Source of the DNA: Deltaproteobacteria bacterium
GTDB lineage: Bacteria; Bdellovibrionota; UBA1018
Length of the DNA stretch: 47,079 nucleotides
Assembly (NCBI GenBank): GCA_013286765.1
Contig: JABDFB010000004.1
Location: forward strand, 1-47,079
Reading direction: 5' to 3'
In this document: in pieces, positions 9,901-16,002 of the stretch
Position numbering within the stretch: the first letter of the stretch is position 1
Layout of the letters: every line of letters begins with the position of its first letter
The notes under the pieces: generated by a model
The model's input: only the letters and a program-made list of their open reading frames with translations
What the model was told of the DNA's origin: nothing
The model's database searches: none
Program-made: the position numbers and the translations under genes

Positions 9901-10127
9901 TTGCGGGCGCATTGCCTCAAGCATTTGCTTTAGGGCCCGGCGCTGAGGTTATTCGGCCTATGGCAATATCTGTGATTGGAGGAGTGCTCGTTTCTACGTT
10001 TTTGACGCTTTTCGTAGTGCCCTGTGCCTACAGTCTCTTCAGTCGTCTGGAAAGTCGTAGGCATAGTGGAGAGCTACGCCAAGCCCTCGAGACGTTGGGT
10101 GAAGTTCCGGTGCCGCTTGCACATTAG
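6975..10127 (+). CDS. RND efflux pump, HAE1 family
   Basis: Proton-driven inner-membrane transporter of the AcrB/MexB type. The 1050 residues start with DISIKRPVFAWMLMAGLLVFGAIS (TM1), followed by porter domains, TM2-6, a second porter half and TM8-12. The proton-relay pair D405-D406 lies in GIVVDDAIMVLENI (TM4) and the TM10 lysine (K933 or K934) in GIVKKNSILLVEF. The motif GASPDVMETAIADIVEDSV is typical of the family. No membrane fusion protein or outer-membrane gene adjoins it; the next gene starts 61 bp later and is unrelated. It either borrows a partner (such as the TolC protein at 3172) or works in another cell context. No strong ribosome binding site precedes the ATG. Confidence 0.94.
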   Translation: MTLSDISIKRPVFAWMLMAGLLVFGAISYSFMGISQLPDVDFPVVTVAITWPGASPDVMETAIADIVEDSVMSVDGIQLVQSTSQQGRTQITIQFNLDQDINVALQQVQTKVSQAQKNLPQTIDPPVITKTNPNDQPILWTAAYGENGTLRDLALFVRDHLKGSITTINGVGDVLLGGYVDPQMRIWMDSKRMNEKQITSDDIINAVNNEHQLAPTGYQDTANKEKYVRVHSEFATAAECNDLIIPARLGVPVWTKIRIGDVARCEEGTDEIRRISRFNTKQPTIGVGIIKQRGTNAVAIGDAVKAKVKALADILPKGMHLGVVTDATVFIREAIHELLFTLSMAVGLTAIVCYLFLGTWSSAFNVILAIPVSLIGAFIVLRAFGFTINTFTLMGLSLSIGIVVDDAIMVLENIARHNEMGKGRVLAAIVGAREITGAAVAASLAILAIFVPVVFMQGIIGKFFFQFGVTMSVAVLISLLEALTLAPMRCSQFLQVGGGNFATRKVSAGMDKISKIYQSALARCLNWRWTVLGIAFTIFIVSLLSFKALRKEFIPPQDQSRFLVTLYTKMGSSIESTDEAFRETEKYYKTRPEIKDFYIAVGGFGGGLVNQGISFVTLKDPGERPIVAPFKKRPTQQEFMSFLRGELAKISKIERVVILDLSLTGFSAQRGYPIEFVLQGPDWEKLAGYSVDIRKRLTESGYMADVDSDYNPNMPETEIYPDREKALKHGVPVTNIANAVAAMVGGVRLLPNKYTDNSGHRDDIQVKLRPEQNTGPTDINKIWVRNIHGEVVPLSQVISMKEGNALLTVTRYNRERGISIFGNFSAGKSQSEVLDYINKIAKDILPTGYHITFSGSSQAFNESFKSLIGALVLGIFVAYMVLASQFNSFIHPAIILLALPFSLTGALLAMRVTDTSLNIYSIIGILLLMGIVKKNSILLVEFTNHKREEGQDVSQALLNACPVRLRPILMTSIATIAGALPQAFALGPGAEVIRPMAISVIGGVLVSTFLTLFVVPCAYSLFSRLESRRHSGELRQALETLGEVPVPLAH

Positions 10128-10188
10128 CCTTGGAAGCGAGTAAATTTGCCTGTAGTAATAGACTTTATCATTTAAAAAAGGAGTGTAA

Positions 10189-12300
10189 ATGACAACTTCG
10201 ACTACGACATTGGGGCAATTGATCGAGTCGGATAGTGCGGGGCGTTTTTTTACTCCTGCAGTCTTAAGAAAAATTTCATTAGGGTCCATTATTCTTTCAT
10301 TTTTCACTTTGCGCTTAGCTCAGGTGGGAGATTTAGACGTAAATTTTGTTACCGCCTACAAATTAGGCTTAGTGAGCGGACTGTTATCGGACCTGGGTGT
10401 CGTTTTACTTGCGCTAGGTCTCGGAAGAGTGATGGGTGGACTTTTTAGACTTCTAACAAAGAAAGACTGCGTAAGAGTCTGTCACAGTATTTTTCTTATT
10501 CCTTTTTTCAGTTTGACACTAGTTAATGCCTGCTACTTTCTATTTTTTAAACGATCGTTGACGCTAGGGGCTTTTCTCCCCGGCCTCGGAACGGCTTGGG
10601 CCATTAGATCAGGAGCTCTTGAAAGCTTGGAGCGGCCTCTGATTCTAATCAGTCTTATTTTGTTTAGTTCCGGTTTAATCGGCTTCCTGTGGACGCTAAA
10701 GAGAGAACAGGCACGAAAGCCATTTTCGCATTTCCGCCTGATCGGGCTTGGCCTTGTCTTCTTTGTCATGGCGATTGCAATGAAACAGGCACCAATCTGG
10801 GCTAGGATTCCACGCATGAAAGAATCCGGTCTATCGAAGAACGTGGTTTGGCGTTTTTGGAAGCAATGGAAGACAGGAAAATGGCGCAGCGGTTTTCGAG
10901 AGAGTGAACTCAAACAAATATTGCCTGAGTCTCCCGGATTTATTTTACGATATACGAAAATGAATTCGGATTTTTTTCCGAGTAACCTAAGTCAAATGAA
11001 GCTAGCCTATCAGTCGTCCCATGTGAGGCAGTTCGAGCCGGATCTGCAACATTCAAGGTGGCTCAGACGTGAATTTGGGCTACCGGTGGCCAAGAAGCCG
11101 AACGTTATTTTATTATTTTTAGAGAGTGTGAGGGCATATGAGTTTATCAATCCAAAGATAGGCTCGGAAATTTTTCCAAATTTACGTAAAGTCGTAAATG
11201 AAAATGGGTGGTTTTTTAAGGAAACTTATTCAACTGCAAATGTTACGGTAGAAGGGCAGTTTGCGACATTGTGTTCGGCCATGGATCGAATGAATGGTCC
11301 ACCTACTTATTCCCATGCACCGTATTTAGGAATAGAGTGTCTCCAAGGCGTCTTAGGCAAGAATGGCTATAGAACCTATTGGATGAATCCTTATTACCGT
11401 GAATTTTCAGGAAAATACGCTTTCGAATCTGTGCACGGCACCCAGAATTTTTTAGATCAGAGTTTTTTTAAAGCACGTGCAGATCAGGATTTTAAAAACT
11501 CCAGTGAATGGGGTATTTCCGATGCAGCATTTTTAGATCAGGCCATCGAAGAACTGGAGAAGATTCATGACTCCAAACAGCCCTTTTTTGCGCACCTACT
11601 AACGACTGGAACGCACTTTCCTTGGCGAAAGTTAGAGGGGTTTGATCTTTCCGCCGAATTGGAAAGCTGGACTAAAGTGGAACCTTCCTACCAAGGCTAT
11701 CTATCTGCAGAAAAAGCTTTAGATCAAGCGTTAGGAAAGTTTTTTGAAAGGTTCTTTCGCAGTCGACTTTCTGATGACACGATGGTTGTGGTTCTGTCCG
11801 ATCATGGTACTGGTGTTAATTCTCCTGATCCTCAATTATCAGCGCTTCAAAAGTCACTTCTTTGGCCGCGCATTATCTTTAGTGTGATTTCGAAAGAAAT
11901 AAAAGACCCTCATAGGATTTCTTATCCTGTTCATCAACTCGACGTTGCGCCTTTTATCGCAACATTGACTGGCTCGTCCGGAAAGGTGGGCTGGCTGGGC
12001 CGTGATCCCACGCTAGGTACCGGAACGCCTTGGGTAAAACTCATGAACAATCGATTATTCTATAGAACGTCTGGGCAGATTTGCGCGCAGCTGCAAAATT
12101 CGATCCATATAGAATGCTGGAATTTAGCCTCAGGAGTGGATCCTTTATTGGCTTCCGGAATGCCAAAAAAGAGCGAGGACGGAAGTCTGTCAGAGGCACT
12201 GCGATCTGTCATCAAAGCAGACGAAGCGCTGATCGAATCCGGAAATTTTGTGCCGCGTGAAAATCTGACGCATTATGAGACCTCGACCCAGAGCCAATAG
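10189..12300 (+). CDS. LtaS-like membrane-bound sulfatase-fold transferase
   Basis: Alkaline-phosphatase-superfamily membrane enzyme resembling lipoteichoic acid synthase and the phosphoglycerol/phosphoethanolamine transferases. The 703 residues have about five N-terminal membrane helices (residues 25-200), then an extracytoplasmic sulfatase domain: NVILLFLESVRAYEF with metal ligand E312, a likely nucleophile Thr near 353 in NVTVEGQFATLCS, and VVLSDHGTGV with D538/H539. The start has GGAG 9 nt upstream. In a Gram-negative cell the expected role is to move a phospholipid head group (phosphoglycerol or phosphoethanolamine) onto a periplasmic glycan or lipid; this is inference. It stands alone between the RND pump and the secreted EEP-fold protein. 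Confidence 0.85.
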   Translation: MTTSTTTLGQLIESDSAGRFFTPAVLRKISLGSIILSFFTLRLAQVGDLDVNFVTAYKLGLVSGLLSDLGVVLLALGLGRVMGGLFRLLTKKDCVRVCHSIFLIPFFSLTLVNACYFLFFKRSLTLGAFLPGLGTAWAIRSGALESLERPLILISLILFSSGLIGFLWTLKREQARKPFSHFRLIGLGLVFFVMAIAMKQAPIWARIPRMKESGLSKNVVWRFWKQWKTGKWRSGFRESELKQILPESPGFILRYTKMNSDFFPSNLSQMKLAYQSSHVRQFEPDLQHSRWLRREFGLPVAKKPNVILLFLESVRAYEFINPKIGSEIFPNLRKVVNENGWFFKETYSTANVTVEGQFATLCSAMDRMNGPPTYSHAPYLGIECLQGVLGKNGYRTYWMNPYYREFSGKYAFESVHGTQNFLDQSFFKARADQDFKNSSEWGISDAAFLDQAIEELEKIHDSKQPFFAHLLTTGTHFPWRKLEGFDLSAELESWTKVEPSYQGYLSAEKALDQALGKFFERFFRSRLSDDTMVVVLSDHGTGVNSPDPQLSALQKSLLWPRIIFSVISKEIKDPHRISYPVHQLDVAPFIATLTGSSGKVGWLGRDPTLGTGTPWVKLMNNRLFYRTSGQICAQLQNSIHIECWNLASGVDPLLASGMPKKSEDGSLSEALRSVIKADEALIESGNFVPRENLTHYETSTQSQ

Positions 12301-12318
12301 TCATATTACTACTGGCTC
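12291..12318 (+). terminator. hairpin at the end of the LtaS-like gene (possible terminator)
   Basis: GAGCCA (12291-12296) plus TAGT (12298-12301) pair with ACTA (12308-12311) plus TGGCTC (12313-12318), with one A-C mismatch and a 6-nt loop. The stem covers the stop codon of the LtaS-like gene. No T-run follows, so it may act as an RNA-stabilising 3' hairpin rather than a classic terminator. Confidence 0.4.
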
Positions 12319-12631
12319 ATGCCTCCGCCATTGAACCAAAATTCACTTGTCGCTTTTTACGGATTCGCTATCAAAATCAGTGATAGATGGCTGTGGATCA
12401 CGTCTATGCTGACGCGTTGGTTTTTCCGATTTTCTGGACGACGGCGACATCGAAGAAGAACTGGATGTCCGAAGTGTCATGACCGCAAGTGTATTTTCTG
12501 AAATAGGAATCATAGCAGCGTATTCTCGGATCATCTTCCTCAGTGGAAAGTAACAAATATTATTTTTTAGAACTTTAGGCTTTCCATTTATTCTCAGGCG
12601 CTATAGAAGGTCCGAAGCTAGGGGGATAGAT
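12301..12631. other. 331-bp intergenic stretch without a supported gene
   Basis: Apart from the hairpin at its left end, it holds an open plus-strand stretch (about 12400-12540) whose translation contains DFLDDGDIEEELDVRSVM and ends SRIIFLSGK. It looks protein-like (acidic, balanced composition) but has no start codon in frame, with TGA just upstream, so it may be the tail of a lost gene. The short frames on the minus strand over it are serine/arginine-rich and unconvincing. The last 30 bp carry the ribosome binding site of the next gene. Confidence 0.35.
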
Positions 12632-14017
12632 ATGCGAAAGTTTGCCTATTTATTTTCAATTGTGTACTTGTGTATCATCACGCAGGTTGGCATAACATTT
12701 GTTTTGTCCACATCAGGACAAGCAAATGTCGTGGAATATAGTGCGGAAGTTAATTCTGCGCAAATTGTCAAGGTTCTCACTTTGAATTTCAATTCGGAAA
12801 TGGTCCCTGCCGATCAAAAGTATGTTCTCAGAAATTTACGACTAGAAGCGCTCACCGAATGGGTGAAAGAAAAAGATCCAGACATCATATTGATTCAAGA
12901 AGGTTGGAATACCAGCCAAGATGCATCAGTAATTCGCAGTCTCGCGAAAGCCATAGACTACGACTATACGTATACAATAGGGATGGGATCACCCATATTT
13001 GTTCATGATAAACAATGGACTAAAATATATGACAGCAATGGAATTCTCGCTAAGAAAAAATTCAGAATGACTGAACGAAAGGAAGTCAAACTTCCCCACA
13101 GCGCCTTTCATATCGGCGATCGACGCAAATGGATTCTTGTCTTTGGCCGTGTCAGTTACGCGGTTGGCGCTAAGCTGGAACTGGAGAATGGGAAACCTAT
13201 TTTTGTCTATACATCTCATTTAATAGCGCATGGCAAGAAGAAAGCCGACCAACTTTTTGCAATGAAAAAGGCGGTGCGCAATCATTTGGAAAGCGACGGG
13301 GTGAAATGGGAGGAGTCCAATGTAGTATTAGGCGGCGACTTTAATCTTGATCCTGACAGCCCCGAGATTAAGACGGTTTTGGCCGATGGATATCAAGATA
13401 CTTGGGCAGTGGCGCATCCGAGTGACCCAGGCCTAACGATCCAGGGCGATCCATATCTACCGAACTTCAATCCTATAGAGATAGGTGCAGGTCAATTTCC
13501 GACAATGGATAAAAAAGGAACGCCAGGTCGGATCGATCTTATTTTTTCAAAAAGTCCGCAACAAAAAGTCCTGGCCTCTACGATCCAGTTTACTGTTCCA
13601 TACAAAGGTGTGTGGATGAGCAACCACTATGGCCTCTTTTCTACAGTTTCGTTTGGTAGCGGCGAAAATCCGTCAGGTCAATATCCAAATCCGGTGAGAG
13701 ATTATGAGGGCCCGACACTCAGCCCGGTCATTATGACGGTTGACGAAAAGAGCTTTGAAAATAGGGAGCTATCGCTGCCGTCGTCCGAGGTAGGGCCGCG
13801 AGGATTTGTCGTGGTCAACAGTTCCCCTTGGTCTTTGAAAGTCAATCTCAGAGGTCCGGGGCCTATTTTTACACGATCTTATGTAACCCTAGCTCCTAGC
13901 CGTATGTCGGCTTTTGCCTTCTATTCGTCGGGTAATTATTTAGTTGAAATTGACAGGAGCTTTAACCTCAGCGGACCTTCGACTTTGTTTGGTCAGCTTA
14001 ATGTGAGTCTACCTTAA
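12632..14017 (+). CDS. secreted endonuclease/exonuclease/phosphatase-family protein
   Basis: Exported metal-dependent phosphodiesterase of the DNase I-like/neutral sphingomyelinase fold. The 461 residues start with a signal peptide (MRKFAYLFSIVYLCIITQVGITFVLSTSGQANV, landmark only), followed by the EEP domain (about 45-345): VLTLNFNSEM, IILIQEGW with metal-binding Glu, VVLGGDFNLDPDSPE, GRIDLIFSK and the catalytic SNHYGLFSTV. About 110 residues of unassigned beta-rich sequence (FVVVNSSPWSLKVNLRG) follow, resembling a C-terminal binding domain. GGGGG lies 7-9 nt before the ATG. The target could be DNA, phospholipid or inositol phosphates; the fold does not tell which. It converges with the DMT transporter, whose end it overlaps by 20 bp. 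Confidence 0.85.
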   Translation: MRKFAYLFSIVYLCIITQVGITFVLSTSGQANVVEYSAEVNSAQIVKVLTLNFNSEMVPADQKYVLRNLRLEALTEWVKEKDPDIILIQEGWNTSQDASVIRSLAKAIDYDYTYTIGMGSPIFVHDKQWTKIYDSNGILAKKKFRMTERKEVKLPHSAFHIGDRRKWILVFGRVSYAVGAKLELENGKPIFVYTSHLIAHGKKKADQLFAMKKAVRNHLESDGVKWEESNVVLGGDFNLDPDSPEIKTVLADGYQDTWAVAHPSDPGLTIQGDPYLPNFNPIEIGAGQFPTMDKKGTPGRIDLIFSKSPQQKVLASTIQFTVPYKGVWMSNHYGLFSTVSFGSGENPSGQYPNPVRDYEGPTLSPVIMTVDEKSFENRELSLPSSEVGPRGFVVVNSSPWSLKVNLRGPGPIFTRSYVTLAPSRMSAFAFYSSGNYLVEIDRSFNLSGPSTLFGQLNVSLP

Positions 14018-14879
14018 CCGGGGTTTGCCTCTCGTTATTTGCGCCGAAAATACATAGAACAACGATGCCTGATGTGACCCAAGCGGATACACTGATTTGT
14101 TCGCCCAGCATCGCAAGAGTCGCTGCCAACGATAGAAACGGCTGCAGAAGTTGCACCATTGCTATTTTTCCAATGGGGCCGATTGCCAATACCCGATACC
14201 AGAGGAACATTCCGAGAGATTGGCTGACTGTGGCTAAATAAGCTACTGCTGCCCAGGTTTTCGGCGTGTCCCAAAAGCCAGGTAAATTCTCAAAATGTAC
14301 AGATGGCAAGGTGAGAACAATGGCGAGCGGGAGCGCTAAAATTACAGCCCAGCTCATGATTCTTCGGCCTCCATATTGCCGACTCAAACGCGCGCCTTCT
14401 ACGTAGCCAAAAGTACTAGCGACAACCACGCCTACAAGGAGCAAATCTGCTGACGAGAGAGTTCCACTGGAAGTAGTGAAAAAATAGGAAAACGTTGAGG
14501 CAGTACCAATTAAACAGAAGAGCCAAAATCTAAAGCTCTGTGGGCATTGATCTCTCAAAGAGCTGTATACGGCTGTTAGGGCTGGTGTTGCCGCCATGGC
14601 GATTGCACCATGAGTACTCGGGACTTGTTTCATAGCTAAAGCGATCAGGAAAGAAAATCCCCAGACAGAGCCAAAAGCGACTGCAAACAAATGGAACCAA
14701 ATCTTCCGAGGCGGAAACCATCTGTCGTAGAAAGCAACACAAAGTGCGCAAACAGCTCCTGCTCCGAGCAATCGAAAAGCTGCAATATCGCTCGGATCTA
14801 GAGTAAGCGCAGCTACGCGAGTGGCAGGCACAGTAAGGCTGAATAGAACTACGCATACGACTGCAAAGAGAATGTTCAT
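13998..14879 (-). CDS. DMT-superfamily transporter (EamA-type)
   Basis: Inner-membrane carrier with ten predicted helices in two five-helix EamA repeats over 293 residues. First repeat: FSLTVPATRVAALTLDPSDIAAFRLLGAGAV and SFLIALAMKQVPSTHGAIAMAATPALTAVYS; second repeat: WAAVAYLATVSQSLGMFLWYRVLAIGPIGKIAMVQLLQPFLSLAATLAMLGEQIS (landmarks only). The paired repeats and the conserved proline/glycine positions place it among metabolite or amino-acid exporters; no substrate can be named. It is a single gene, convergent with the EEP protein and divergent from the VOC gene. Confidence 0.88.
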   Translation of the reverse strand: MNILFAVVCVVLFSLTVPATRVAALTLDPSDIAAFRLLGAGAVCALCVAFYDRWFPPRKIWFHLFAVAFGSVWGFSFLIALAMKQVPSTHGAIAMAATPALTAVYSSLRDQCPQSFRFWLFCLIGTASTFSYFFTTSSGTLSSADLLLVGVVVASTFGYVEGARLSRQYGGRRIMSWAVILALPLAIVLTLPSVHFENLPGFWDTPKTWAAVAYLATVSQSLGMFLWYRVLAIGPIGKIAMVQLLQPFLSLAATLAMLGEQISVSAWVTSGIVVLCIFGANNERQTPVKVDSH

Positions 14880-15032
14880 GGGCGTACAAATATCAAATTA
14901 TCTAGACGTAGTACAGATGATCGAATTCATTTTATTTATTTTTTATAGAATTAAAAAATCAGACGCTAGTTGTTATTACAGTAAAATAGTTGATTGCAGG
15001 CATTTCTAGACGTGTTATTGTGATGAGCTTAT

Positions 15033-15050
15033 CTAATTACAGATAATTAG
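15033..15050. promoter_or_regulatory. perfect inverted repeat upstream of the VOC gene (possible operator)
   Basis: CTAATTA (15033-15039) and TAATTAG (15044-15050) form a perfect 7-bp inverted repeat with a 4-nt spacer, 33 bp before the VOC start. A dyad of this size at this place is typical of a repressor site. No regulator gene adjoins it, so the binding protein is unknown. Confidence 0.4.
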
Positions 15051-15082
15051 TTTAAAAAAACACACAACCCGGAGATACAATA

Positions 15083-15454
15083 ATGGCAACTAATATGATC
15101 AAGAAAATCGCGTTTACCATGTATCCAGTCAAAGATATGGCAAAAGCGCGAGCATTTTATGAGGGCGTCTTAGGTTTGAAATGTACCGAAAATTATCAAG
15201 ACAGTTGGGTGGAGTACGATCTGCCTGGCGGTTGTTTTGCCATCTCGACTATGGTGGAAGGTGTCAGTCCAAGCGCAACCGCTGGTGGCAGTATCGCCTT
15301 TGAGACTGCCGACGTCAAAAAGAGTGTCGAAGAGTTAAAGGCAAAGGGAGTAAAAGTAAAAGTTGAACCTTTTGCTACCCCGGTCTGCAAGATTGCTGTC
15401 ATATTCGACGCCGACGGAAATGCAGTAACCTTACATCAGTTAACTGACGTTTGA
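15083..15454 (+). CDS. VOC-family (glyoxalase/dioxygenase-like) protein
   Basis: A 123-residue single-domain vicinal-oxygen-chelate protein: KIAFTMYPVKDMAKARAFYEGVLGLK at the start, WVEYDLPGGCFAI in the middle and VIFDADGNAVTLHQL at the end, the usual beta-alpha-beta-beta-beta halves. The usual first His ligand of glyoxalase I is not evident (the first strand reads AFTMYPV), so a catalytic role as glyoxalase I is doubtful; the terminal HQL may still bind a ligand. GGAG lies 10 nt upstream of the ATG. The reaction is unknown. Confidence 0.85.
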   Translation: MATNMIKKIAFTMYPVKDMAKARAFYEGVLGLKCTENYQDSWVEYDLPGGCFAISTMVEGVSPSATAGGSIAFETADVKKSVEELKAKGVKVKVEPFATPVCKIAVIFDADGNAVTLHQLTDV

Positions 15455-15620
15455 TTCAACACCATGCTGAGCAGGAGCACTGCTGCATGCGTGAGTGAAC
15501 ACGACGCGTAATTGATTTGGCGCAATGAACTGCCCCGCACCACAATCTGTAGTGTATTTCATTTTGGCAGACACAACTAATTGACATCGGATCCGCAATT
15601 CGATTAAGCTAAGAAATAAC

Positions 15621-15734
15621 ACTTGGTGAAAGCTGAAGTCCGGTGTAAATCCGGCGCTGTCCCGCAACGGTAAAGGAAGCTGGTATTACGTTTTCCTAAG
15701 CCCGATCGCTCAATCGAGTTAGAGTCTGCCAAGT
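15621..15734 (+). ncRNA. cobalamin (B12) riboswitch
   Basis: The leader carries the conserved core of cobalamin riboswitches: CCGGTGTAAATCCGG (15640-15654), GCTGTCCCGCAACGGTAA (15656-15673) and a B12-box-like AAGCCCGATCGCT (15698-15710), ending TCTGCC. Stem P1 closes perfectly between ACTTGG (15621-15626) and CCAAGT (15729-15734). The family binds adenosyl- or methylcobalamin and usually represses the downstream gene. It lies upstream of nrdA-nrdB on the same strand with no gene in between except a six-codon ORF, so control of the B12-independent ribonucleotide reductase by B12 is the direct expectation. TTGACA at 15581-15586 is a possible -35 element; the -10 is not clear. Confidence 0.93.
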
Positions 15735-15815
15735 TCTTGACCAAGACTTTTGGCCAAAAATCTTGAAATGGCTCTTGGCAACAACTCTTGGCAGAAACTC
15801 TCGGAGGAAGAGAAG
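15721..15815 (+). promoter_or_regulatory. expression platform of the B12 riboswitch with competing helices
   Basis: The 3' strand of P1 lies within AGAGT-CTGCCAAG (15721-15733). It can pair instead with CTTGGCAG-AA-ACTCT (15787-15801): 8 + 5 bp with a 2-nt bulge, excluding P1. A second CTTGGCA (15774-15780) repeats the competitor, as part of a direct repeat CTCTTGGCA (15772-15780 and 15785-15793). Between them is a hairpin CAAGA-C-TTTTGG/CCAAAA-A-TCTTG (15742-15765); its left arm can also pair with TCTTG at 15735-15739. The ribosome binding site GGAGG (15803-15807) follows at once and is flanked by CTCT and AGAG. The layout suggests switching of translation of the mini-ORF and/or transcription. 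Confidence 0.6.
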
Positions 15816-15836
15816 ATGAACTCAATTCATTGTTAG
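15816..15836 (+). CDS. six-codon leader ORF (MNSIHC) behind the riboswitch
   Basis: ATG AAC TCA ATT CAT TGT TAG, preceded by an ideal Shine-Dalgarno GGAGG with an 8-nt spacer. This is the best ribosome binding site in the whole nrd leader, better than that of nrdA itself 167 bp downstream. It ends in the codons His and Cys before the stop. It could be a leader peptide whose translation couples riboswitch state to downstream expression, or the relic of an older nrdA start. Too short for any family comparison. Confidence 0.45.
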   Translation: MNSIHC

Positions 15837-16002
15837 AACCTGTGGCATTGGACCCGTCGCAGAAGCGTTGGCTCTTCAGTTAGGTATTAGAACCTTCTGA
15901 GCATTATTATTAATTAGAAATCTAAATAAAAAAATTGAACTCGGCGGCACCGATATAGTTTGGCGCTGGTGGGGTAGTGTTTTCTTTTACGGAGAATGGA
16001 AA

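Noticed and set aside
12343..12534. 63-codon minus-strand frame starting MIREYAAMIPISENT
   Set aside because: Low-complexity serine/arginine composition, poor ribosome binding site spacing, and the opposite strand is more protein-like.
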